A DNA stretch of 51,561 nt. It comes from Thermococcus sp. (GTDB lineage Archaea; Methanobacteriota_B; Thermococci; Thermococcales; Thermococcaceae). Both the position numbers and the translations under genes were made by a program. The stretch lies in assembly GCF_015521605.1 (NCBI RefSeq), contig NZ_WANV01000019.1, positions 1 through 51,561 on the forward strand. The letters run 5' to 3'. A model generated the notes under the pieces. It worked only from the letters and a program-made list of their open reading frames with translations. It did not search any database and was not told where the DNA came from. Below are positions 45,884 to 51,561 of the stretch, piece after piece; positions within the stretch are counted from its first letter, which is position 1, and each line of letters starts with the position of its first letter.

Positions 45884-45894
45884 CGGCCCGACCC

Positions 45895-46599
45895 TCAGGT
45901 CTCCTGTTCAAGCTTGACGTGTACGGTCATAATGCAATAGTCGCCTTGCCAGTAGTTCTGGGGCTTCCCTGTGTCAATAATCTGGAATTCAAGCTCAAAC
46001 GCGGTGTATCCCGAAATCAAACTGGGATTTCCCTCTGTTTGTGGTGGGTAAAGGCCCGTGATCTCCTGTTGGGATAGGTCATAGAGGGTTATATTTCCAT
46101 CGTTATCCACATCCTGAATGTAAGTGTTATCCCAGTCGTTACCCGAGTTCCAGACTATGAGGATGTTAGGATTGTTGCCGGTGCCATCACTATACTTTAT
46201 CTGAGTAACTTTGATTTCCTTGAGCCAGCTCCCTACTCCCGTCAGATCCGTATCAGACTCGGGACCGGGGTTGTCCCCGTCAGCTGGATTTCCATTGTCG
46301 TCCTCGTGACAGTCAAAGGTGAACCAGACCTTCACGTTACCTGCATCAACGTCCCCTATGTTATATATCTTTATTTCTCCGTCACCTGTTGTTAACCCTG
46401 GCTGACCTGGGTATCCGTTGCTTATTATCCACTGACCGTTTGGGTCAAGGATAGTGTTTGTAATAAGGAGGTCAAGCGTTCCGAGCTCTATGTAGTTGCC
46501 GCTGCTGGTCTCCGTATCCTGATAGACCGCCCATGTGCCGTAGCCCATCACTGCAACCAGCAGGCCGATGAGGAGGAAAGTTACTGCAATGCTCCGCAT
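45895..46599 (-). CDS. TasA-like fibre protein with SipW-type signal peptide (subunit 2)
   Basis: 234 aa. Signal peptide SIAVTFLLIGLLVAVMGYGTWA is followed by VYQDTETSSGNYIELGTLDL, the same junction and first strand as subunit 1. The mature domain is beta-rich and acidic. It has calcium-site-like D-rich loops, VDNDGNITLYDLS and DDNGNPADGDNPGPESDTD. TasA/camelysin-type proteins form extracellular fibres by donor-strand exchange. GGGGTGACC lies before the ATG. Confidence 0.82.
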   Translation of the reverse strand: MRSIAVTFLLIGLLVAVMGYGTWAVYQDTETSSGNYIELGTLDLLITNTILDPNGQWIISNGYPGQPGLTTGDGEIKIYNIGDVDAGNVKVWFTFDCHEDDNGNPADGDNPGPESDTDLTGVGSWLKEIKVTQIKYSDGTGNNPNILIVWNSGNDWDNTYIQDVDNDGNITLYDLSQQEITGLYPPQTEGNPSLISGYTAFELEFQIIDTGKPQNYWQGDYCIMTVHVKLEQET

Positions 46600-46631
46600 T
46601 GCTGGTCACCCCTGTAAAGAACTAAAGGGGA

Positions 46632-47171
46632 TCAGCTCTGCTCAAGCAGGAAGTCCATATCAAAGGTAACGCTATCGCCCTGTATTCCGTTGTCGGCGTT
46701 TGAGTCAATTTCCCAATCGACCTGTATGTTCACACTCTGTCCGGCGGTAAGTGAACCGAGATCCAGCTGCTGTCCCTCCAAGTTTGCCAGAGTGTCAGTT
46801 ATAACTGGGTTCCCGCTGGTGTCATAGATGGTGAGAATAACTGCATTTTCAATACTCCAAGTGCCTGAATCAACTGAGTTTGGAGTATTCTCTGCAGGAT
46901 TGACATTTGAGATTGTCACGTAGAGATGTCCATCAACGGTACCATCGTTAGACACTGCGATTGTCCAGCTCCCTGAGTCACCGGGTGCAACACCATCACC
47001 GTCAACACTCTGGGTAACACTGCCAGCTCCGTTGACGCTCAAGTCGAGGGTTCCCGCCATAATGTAGTTGCCGCTGCTGGTCTCGGTGTCGCTGAAGTAC
47101 GCCCAGGTTCCTGCGCCAAGCCCCATCACTACCATACCTACCAAAACCAAACTCAGCAGTGCACCTTTCAT
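46632..47171 (-). CDS. TasA-like fibre protein with SipW-type signal peptide (subunit 1, likely major)
   Basis: 179 aa. Signal peptide with core SLVLVGMVVMGLGAGTWA, then YFSDTETSSGNYIMAGTLDLSV, the defining SipW-cognate motif with the AGTLDL first strand of TasA-like proteins. The rest is Gly/Asn/Thr-rich beta structure without Cys. First gene of the operon, with the best ribosome binding site (GGAGGTG 8 nt before ATG 47171) and its own strong promoter, so it is probably the main subunit. The frame is open to 47201, but that would place the hairpin and RBS inside the ORF. Confidence 0.85.
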   Translation of the reverse strand: MKGALLSLVLVGMVVMGLGAGTWAYFSDTETSSGNYIMAGTLDLSVNGAGSVTQSVDGDGVAPGDSGSWTIAVSNDGTVDGHLYVTISNVNPAENTPNSVDSGTWSIENAVILTIYDTSGNPVITDTLANLEGQQLDLGSLTAGQSVNIQVDWEIDSNADNGIQGDSVTFDMDFLLEQS

Positions 47172-47187
47172 TTTCGAACACCTCCGA

Positions 47188-47213
47188 AAGGGCCCCTTCA
47201 TACCAGGGCCCTT
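47188..47213 (-). promoter_or_regulatory. 8-bp perfect hairpin at the 5' end of the fibre mRNA
   Basis: AAGGGCCC (47188-47195) and GGGCCCTT (47206-47213) are exact inverted repeats around a 10-nt loop. The TATA box predicts a transcript start near 47212, so the stem would sit at the extreme 5' end of the mRNA, just before the RBS at 47180-47186. Confidence 0.6.
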
Positions 47214-47228
47214 AGTAAATATCCAATT

Positions 47229-47243
47229 TCACATATTTAAGGA
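47229..47243 (-). promoter_or_regulatory. TATA box of the fibre operon
   Basis: CCTTAAATATGT on the minus strand (47231-47242), in an AT-rich context, predicts a transcription start near 47212. Confidence 0.6.
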
Positions 47244-47269
47244 AGAAGAAACGCTCTTTCTTAGTTGGA

Positions 47270-47300
47270 TTACGGAACAATGTTACGGAACAGTGTTCAG
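47270..47300 (-). promoter_or_regulatory. Tandem putative operator upstream of the fibre promoter
   Basis: TTACGGAACAATG (47270-47282) and TTACGGAACAGTG (47283-47295) are direct repeats of period 13. Each contains an inverted repeat of the form GAACA-N-TGTT(C/A): GAACA-A-TGTTA, then GAACA-G-TGTTC. They lie about 35-65 nt upstream of the TATA box, as for an activator or for cooperative binding by a small dimeric regulator. The regulator gene next door ends at 47325. Confidence 0.55.
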
Positions 47301-47324
47301 TTGATTTGAGGCCTTATTTTAGTC

Positions 47325-47600
47325 TTAGAGCAAACTTTCCATACTGAACAGATCATCCAATTCCCTGATTATTGTAAAAAACTCCCTCAGAAAGGCCTGC
47401 CCCTTATCGGTTGCCCTGTAAATTTTCCTGTTGTTCTCGACGATCTCCACAAGGTAGCCCTTCCTGAGGAGGTACTTTATGTAGCCGCTTGCCAGCTTAA
47501 AGTTCAGGTTTGCCCTGTAAACTATCTGGGTTTTGGTTGCACCGGTGCCGTTGGTAGAGCGCAGTATATCTGCTATTATCTCAACCTTCGACCTTCTCAC
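47325..47600 (-). CDS. Small winged-helix transcriptional regulator
   Basis: About 91 aa. The winged-helix pattern is plain: EIIADILRSTNG, helix-turn-helix GATKTQIVYRANLNFKLASGYIKYLLRKGYL, wing VEIVENNRKIYRATDKGQAFL, and a C-terminal dimerisation helix REFFTIIRELDDLF. It fits small archaeal HTH_45-type regulators. GTG 47600 is chosen because GGTGAT lies 4 nt before it (47610-47605); the frame to 47672 has no RBS. Adjacent to and co-directional with the fibre operon, which it probably controls. Confidence 0.82.
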   Translation of the reverse strand: MRRSKVEIIADILRSTNGTGATKTQIVYRANLNFKLASGYIKYLLRKGYLVEIVENNRKIYRATDKGQAFLREFFTIIRELDDLFSMESLL

Positions 47601-47957
47601 AGCAATCACCCCAGTACCGATGTAATCGGAGACATTTGAGTCAAGTGGATTACACAAAACAGATTGTATCAATCATGGTTGAACCGTTTAGATTAAATTG
47701 TCATGTTATTTAAGCTTTGCGTATATTATAACGATTTGGATGTTTTTTCAGCCAAGTACATTCCAAAGAAAGATGTGTATTGCAAAAAATATAACAATAA
47801 CCTCCAGATGTAGCCCAAGTTACATCCAGTGTTACAAAAACGGCAACACCGTAACCATATTACTGAACAATATTCCCTTAAATCCGACAAAACTTTGTAG
47901 TTATTCCAACGAATTATAGTGGTGTTATCATAGGGCAAAATTGGATAACGTTAACCA
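47601..47957. promoter_or_regulatory. AT-rich gene-free region upstream of the regulator
   Basis: 357 nt with no credible gene. Candidate TATA for the regulator: GCTTAAATAAC (minus strand, about 47707-47717). CCGAT-GTA-ATCGG at 47617-47629 is a perfect inverted repeat beside the RBS, a likely autoregulatory site. GAACA-A-TATTC at 47865-47875 resembles the fibre operator. TGGATAACGTTAACCA (47942-47957) is a near-palindrome abutting the coiled-coil gene's stop. The remainder is AT-rich and shows nothing else. Confidence 0.4.
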
Positions 47958-48221
47958 TCACTCCTCAAGGTCATCCTCATCCAGGAGTATTATCGGGAAC
48001 TTGACCTTCTTCAGCAGTTCGACCATCTTCTTGTAGGTTCTCTTTTGAACTTCAAGCTTATGCCTCAGGCTGGCGTTCTCTATGGCGAGTCGATTGGCCT
48101 CATCGACCTTCAGGTTGAGCTGCATACGGAGTTCGATTATCTCCTCCTCAAGCTCTCGAATTGAACGCTCAAGACGTTCAATCTCCTCCAGATACTCACG
48201 GCAGATGCGCTTTCGTATCAT
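47958..48221 (-). CDS. Small coiled-coil protein
   Basis: 87 aa. Residues ~8-70 form a continuous heptad-rich helix (YLEEIERLERSIRELEEEII, then LRMQLNLKVDEANRLAIENA), followed by FPIILLDEDDLEE. No family recognised; such small coiled coils can be DNA-bound or scaffold proteins. No clear ribosome binding site precedes the ATG. Its 5' end lies only 5 nt after the D box of the sRNA, so the two may share a promoter. Confidence 0.6.
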   Translation of the reverse strand: MIRKRICREYLEEIERLERSIRELEEEIIELRMQLNLKVDEANRLAIENASLRHKLEVQKRTYKKMVELLKKVKFPIILLDEDDLEE

Positions 48222-48223
48222 TG

Positions 48224-48279
48224 TGGTCAGCCCCGCGAAACCTCATCACCACTCAGGGGGCTCCAGACTCATCATCCCG
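48224..48279 (-). ncRNA. Box C/D small RNA guiding 2'-O-methylation
   Basis: Reading the minus strand 5' to 3': C box ATGATGA (48275-48269), 12-nt D' guide (48268-48257), D' box CTGA (48256-48253), 3-nt spacer, C' box GTGATGA (48249-48243), 12-nt D guide (48242-48231), D box CTGA (48230-48227), then CC. GGG before the C box can pair with CC after the D box. All four boxes match the archaeal consensus and both guides have the canonical length. By the fifth-nucleotide rule the D guide should methylate the G in CCCCGCGAAACC and the D' guide the second-last-half C, position 5, in GGGGCUCCAGAC. The target RNA cannot be identified without a search. The predicted start from the TATA box at 48299-48310 is about 48279. 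Confidence 0.88.
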
Positions 48280-48298
48280 GCGGTAGTTGGTCTCGGGA

Positions 48299-48310
48299 GT
48301 TAATAATGTT
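48299..48310 (-). promoter_or_regulatory. TATA box of the box C/D sRNA
   Basis: AACATTATTAAC on the minus strand, centred about 25 nt upstream of the expected 5' end of the sRNA at 48279. Confidence 0.5.
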
Positions 48311-48532
48311 ATCCAGGTCAAGGGCTCCACCGGGTGCCCCCGCAGCGGTTATATCAACTTTTACAAACACAATTGAAAGCATGCCAAATATATGATATTA
48401 TATCCATATTATGCTTCACAAACCTTAAAACCTATGAGGTTCATAACCATTAACGTTAAAGTACACTGACGTCAGTAAACGTGGCACAAGGCATCTATAT
48501 GCACTAGAATGAACTTATATGGGGGTGCCTCA
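48311..48532 (+). promoter_or_regulatory. Promoter region of the alanine symporter with three palindromes
   Basis: Gene-free. Three palindromes stand in a row: AACCT-ATG-AGGTT (48429-48441), TTAACGTTAA (48450-48459) and ACTGACGTCAGT (48465-48476). They lie directly upstream of a TATA-like ATCTATAT (48493-48500). Transcription should start near 48520, and GGGGGTG (48521-48527) lies 5 nt before ATG 48533. 48340-48420 is AT-rich and otherwise featureless. Confidence 0.5.
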
Positions 48533-50086
48533 ATGGGTATGTTGGTGGACTTTATCAACTGGCTGGATGGGGAAGTCTGGGGCCTGCCAATGATAGTGCT
48601 GCTGGTGGGCACAGGACTTTTCCTGACAATAATACTGAGGGCAATTCAGTTCCGGCGTCTGGGGTGGTCAATAAGGTTCACCCTCTTCGAGGGCAGGAAG
48701 AAAGGCGGCGAGGGTGACATCACCCCGTTCCAGGCGCTGATGGCAACGATATCTGGAACCGTCGGTATCGGAAACATCGCCGGTGTCGCAACTGCAATCC
48801 ACTACGGTGGTCCCGGAGCCCTTTTCTGGATGTGGGTCACTGCCCTGGTCGGCATGGCCACCAGGTACTCCGAGGGCCTTCTCGGTGTCGCGTTCAGGGA
48901 CAAACTGCCCGACGGCACGATGATAGGAGGAACCTTCAACTTCCTTGAGAAGGGCTTCGCCATGGAGAATATCCCCAAGACCGGCAAGTACATAGCCTCG
49001 ATATTCACGCTCCTCTTTGCAGTGTTCATAGGATACTCAGCTACGGGCTTCAGCGGTGCGCTTCAGATCGGTGCAATAATCGTGGCAATTCTCTTTGCGA
49101 TACTCGGGCTGTTCCTGCTCAAGGACGACGCATATCCAACGCTTGGAAAGGTTCTCGCGGTGCTGTTTGCAATATTTGCAGCCATAGCGGCCTTCGGTAT
49201 AGGTAACATGACCCAGTCCAACTCGGTCGCGGATGCAGTAAACACCGCATTCAACGTCCCACCATGGGTATCCGGCGCCATACTGGCAATACTGACTTTC
49301 ATAGTCGTCATAGGAGGTATCAAGAGGATCGGTGAAGTCGCCGAGATGCTCGTGCCATTCATGGCAATAGTCTACTTCCTCTTCGCCATAGGCGTCTGGA
49401 TCAAGTTTGCAGGAAAGCTGCCGTCAGCGTTCGCGTTGATATTCCAGGACGCGTTCACAGGAAAGGCCGTCGCCGGTGGGGCAATAGGCCAGGTAATCCT
49501 CTGGGGTGTCAAGAGGGGACTGTTCTCCAACGAAGCTGGTCTCGGTACGGCAACCCTCGCCCACGCCGCGGCCAAGACTGACCACCCATCAAGGCAGGCC
49601 CACGTCGCAATGCTCGGCCCGTTCATCGACACCCTGATAATCTGTACCCTAACCGGTGTCTCCATAGTTGTTACGGAGGCCTACAGCATGTACCCCGACC
49701 TCAACGGTGCACCGCTGACCCAGGCAGCCTTCGCCGCCGCCTTTGGACACGCGGGAGAGATAATGGTCGCCATAGGCATCATACTCTTCGCCTACTCGAC
49801 AATACTCGCCTGGTCGTTCTACGGCAGGCAGAACGTCATGTACCTCGCCAAGTGGCTTGAGCAGGATCCTGAGAAGTTCGCAAGGCTCTATCCGAAGCTG
49901 CACCTCGTTTACAACCTGCTCTTCGTCGTCTTCATCTACGTCGGTGCCGTAACGAAGCTGGAGACCGTCTGGACGTTCTCAGACATGATGAACGGACTGA
50001 TGGCGATACCGAACCTCATAGGCCTGCTCGTGCTGTTCTGGTTCGTCAGAGAAAAGACGGACGAGTTCGTCGCGGCCAACCCGTGA
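48533..50086 (+). CDS. Alanine:cation symporter, AGCS family
   Basis: Imports alanine (or glycine) with Na+ in this family. 517 aa, about eleven TM helices. Conserved stretches are MATISGTVGIGNIAGVATAI, MATRYSEGLLGVAFRDKLPD, KRGLFSNEAGLGTATLAHAA (the family signature) and AYSTILAWSFYGRQNVMYL. Start at ATG 48533 with GGGGGTG 5 nt upstream; the ATG at 48509 is in frame but lies upstream of the RBS. The next gene, a class III PLP enzyme, begins 40 nt later. Confidence 0.94.
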   Translation: MGMLVDFINWLDGEVWGLPMIVLLVGTGLFLTIILRAIQFRRLGWSIRFTLFEGRKKGGEGDITPFQALMATISGTVGIGNIAGVATAIHYGGPGALFWMWVTALVGMATRYSEGLLGVAFRDKLPDGTMIGGTFNFLEKGFAMENIPKTGKYIASIFTLLFAVFIGYSATGFSGALQIGAIIVAILFAILGLFLLKDDAYPTLGKVLAVLFAIFAAIAAFGIGNMTQSNSVADAVNTAFNVPPWVSGAILAILTFIVVIGGIKRIGEVAEMLVPFMAIVYFLFAIGVWIKFAGKLPSAFALIFQDAFTGKAVAGGAIGQVILWGVKRGLFSNEAGLGTATLAHAAAKTDHPSRQAHVAMLGPFIDTLIICTLTGVSIVVTEAYSMYPDLNGAPLTQAAFAAAFGHAGEIMVAIGIILFAYSTILAWSFYGRQNVMYLAKWLEQDPEKFARLYPKLHLVYNLLFVVFIYVGAVTKLETVWTFSDMMNGLMAIPNLIGLLVLFWFVREKTDEFVAANP

Positions 50087-50108
50087 CCTTTTCGTTTTTT
50101 CTCTTTAG
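50087..50108 (+). terminator. Possible T-rich terminator after the symporter
   Basis: CCTTTTCGTTTTTTCTCTTT immediately follows the stop codon; TTTTTT at 50095-50100. The next gene starts at 50127, so termination is probably partial. Confidence 0.35.
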
Positions 50109-50126
50109 CATCCCGGGGCGATAGCT

Positions 50127-51509
50127 ATGTCTTCTGAGTATCCGCGAATAGTTGTCACTTCACCCGGCCCAAAGGCCAGAGAACTGATAGAGAGGGAAAA
50201 AGGGGTCATCTCGCCGGGTCTCGGCGTCAAGCTCTTCCCCGTTGTCCCTGAAAGGGGCTACGGGGCACTGATAGAGGATGTCGATGGCAACGTCTTCATA
50301 GACTTCCTTGCCGGAGCGGCGGCGGCTTCAACCGGCTACGCCCACCCAAAACTCGTAAAGGAAGTCCAGGAGCAGGTCGCGAGGATACAGCACTCGATGA
50401 TAGGCTACACGTACAGCAAAAGGGCGATCGAAGTGGCAGAGATACTTGCGAAGAGGGCCCCAATCGAAGACCCCCTGATCCTGTTCGGACTGAGCGGGAG
50501 CGACGCGATGGATTTGACCATGCAGACCGCAAGGTTTGCCACGAAAAAACCGTGGATGATAGCGTTTATCGGAGCCTACCACGGACAGACCTACGGTGCC
50601 ACCTCGATAGCGGCATTCCAGAGCTCTCAGAAGAGGGGGCTCTCCCCGCTCGTCCCAAACGTCGTGTGGGTGCCCTACCCGAACCCCTACCGGAACGTCT
50701 GGGGAATAAACGGCTACGAAGAGCCAGACGAGCTGATAAACCGCTTCCTAGACTATCTTGAGAGCTACATCTTTGCCCACGTCCTCCCCCCGGAGGAAAC
50801 TGCAGTTCTAATAGCCGAGCCAATACAGGGCGATGCGGGGATAGTGGTGCCCCCAGATGACTTCTTCATTGAGCTCAAAAAACTCCTCGATGAGCACGGA
50901 ATACTTCTGGCTATGGATGAGGTGCAGACCGGAATCGGAAGAACCGGGAAGTGGTTCGCGAGCGAGTGGTTTGGAGTCGAGCCGGACCTGCTGGCGTTTG
51001 GCAAGGGGGTGGCCAGTGGGATGGGCCTCAGCGGTGTCATCGGGAGAAGGGAACTGATGGAAGGGCTTACAAGCGGGTCGGCGCTCCTCACGCCTGCTGC
51101 AAACCCCGTGGTTTCTGCGGCCGCCTACGCCACGCTGAAGATAATCGAAGAGGAGAACCTGCTAGAAAACGCCCTGCGCGTCGGTTCCCTCATCCGGAAG
51201 CGCCTGAGGGAGATGCAGGAGGAGTACAGGATAATTGGAGACGTCCGCGGCAGGGGTCTAATGATAGGAGCGGAGATAGTCAAGCCGGACGGAAAGCCTG
51301 ACCCCGAGCTGACGGGTAAAATCTGCTGGCGCGCCTTCGAGCTGGGCCTCATCCTGCCGAGCTACGGAATGTTCGGGAACGTTATCAGGATAACGCCGCC
51401 GCTCGTGATAACCGAGGAGCTGGCAGAGAGGGGCTTAGAGATAATGGAGACCGCACTGAAGGACGCGCTGGCTGGCAGGGTGACCCACAGGGTCGTGACG
51501 TGGCATTGA
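50127..51509 (+). CDS. Class III PLP-dependent aminotransferase or amino-acid racemase
   Basis: 460 aa, type I PLP fold, class III. Visible are the glycine-rich FIDFLAGAAAASTGYAHPKL, the cofactor segment GAYHGQTYGATSIA, LLAMDEVQTGIGRTGKWFA (Asp for the pyridine nitrogen) and the Schiff-base Lys in DLLAFGKGVASGMG. It is usually annotated as 4-aminobutyrate aminotransferase, but some Thermococcales members of this group are alanine/serine or broad amino-acid racemases. The sequence alone does not separate the two. The alanine symporter next door (40 nt) favours an alanine-type substrate. GGGGCGAT precedes the ATG. Confidence 0.85.
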   Translation: MSSEYPRIVVTSPGPKARELIEREKGVISPGLGVKLFPVVPERGYGALIEDVDGNVFIDFLAGAAAASTGYAHPKLVKEVQEQVARIQHSMIGYTYSKRAIEVAEILAKRAPIEDPLILFGLSGSDAMDLTMQTARFATKKPWMIAFIGAYHGQTYGATSIAAFQSSQKRGLSPLVPNVVWVPYPNPYRNVWGINGYEEPDELINRFLDYLESYIFAHVLPPEETAVLIAEPIQGDAGIVVPPDDFFIELKKLLDEHGILLAMDEVQTGIGRTGKWFASEWFGVEPDLLAFGKGVASGMGLSGVIGRRELMEGLTSGSALLTPAANPVVSAAAYATLKIIEEENLLENALRVGSLIRKRLREMQEEYRIIGDVRGRGLMIGAEIVKPDGKPDPELTGKICWRAFELGLILPSYGMFGNVIRITPPLVITEELAERGLEIMETALKDALAGRVTHRVVTWH

Positions 51510-51561
51510 GTACCTCGGGATTCTTTTCAATATTTCTTCATCCGCTAACCATTTAAGCTAA

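Noticed and set aside
47698-47938. Two short ORFs on opposite strands in the AT-rich spacer
   Set aside because: Cysteine- and aromatic-rich random-looking translations, no RBS, overlapping each other; more likely noncoding.

Overview
The window looks like a chromosomal segment of a hyperthermophilic euryarchaeon of the order Thermococcales, most likely Thermococcus. The reasons are an A-type ATP synthase operon in the order H-I-K-E-C-F-A-B-D, archaeal SecD/SecF, archaeal-type AlaRS and AlaX, Elp3, TATA-box promoters, GGTGAT-type ribosome binding sites usually 4-5 nt before the start, and very tight gene packing. No rRNA, tRNA, insertion sequence, CRISPR array or intein was seen.

Layout. 1-1591 (minus): a secreted protein cut by the window edge, a small membrane protein and a UPF0216/DUF61 protein. 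1812-3143 (plus): glutamine synthetase. 3140-5268 (minus): an EamA exporter, NH3-dependent NAD synthetase and a small membrane protein. 5300-12476 (minus): a complete dipeptide/oligopeptide ABC importer (binding protein, two permeases, two ATPases). 12835-17574 (plus): dihydroorotase, PyrK, a radical SAM protein, a membrane protein and a TtuA-like PP-loop enzyme. 17621-19830 (minus): a second Dpp-type permease pair with no binding protein or ATPase beside it. 19961-29931 (minus): AlaX and the nine-gene ATP synthase operon. 30078-33207 (minus): secF-secD-trkA-like. 33539-40166: AdoMet decarboxylase, a Nip7-like PUA protein, a YkgJ protein, two tandem paralogous membrane proteins, Elp3, a Nif3 family protein and a possible nuclease-fold protein. 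40182-42911 (minus): alaS. 48533-51509 (plus): an AGCS Na+/alanine symporter and a class III PLP enzyme.

The most interesting region is 42977-47600. One minus-strand operon encodes three proteins with SipW-type signal peptides (the YFSDTET motif and variants), of which two are TasA-like in their N-terminal region. With them are a 117-aa double-TM protein, an archaeal signal peptidase I and a DUF5305-type membrane protein. A small winged-helix regulator gene lies immediately upstream. Two tandem GAACA-N-TGTTC-like sites and a perfect 8-bp hairpin sit at its promoter. I read this as a self-contained, regulated system for making an extracellular TasA-like fibre.

The second discovery is a complete box C/D sRNA at 48224-48279 (minus). 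It has canonical C, D', C' and D boxes, two guides of exactly 12 nt, and a TATA element placed correctly for its 5' end. Energy and transport genes may work together. The ATP synthase c subunit carries the residues of a Na+ site, and the AGCS symporter is expected to use a Na+ gradient, as the family does.
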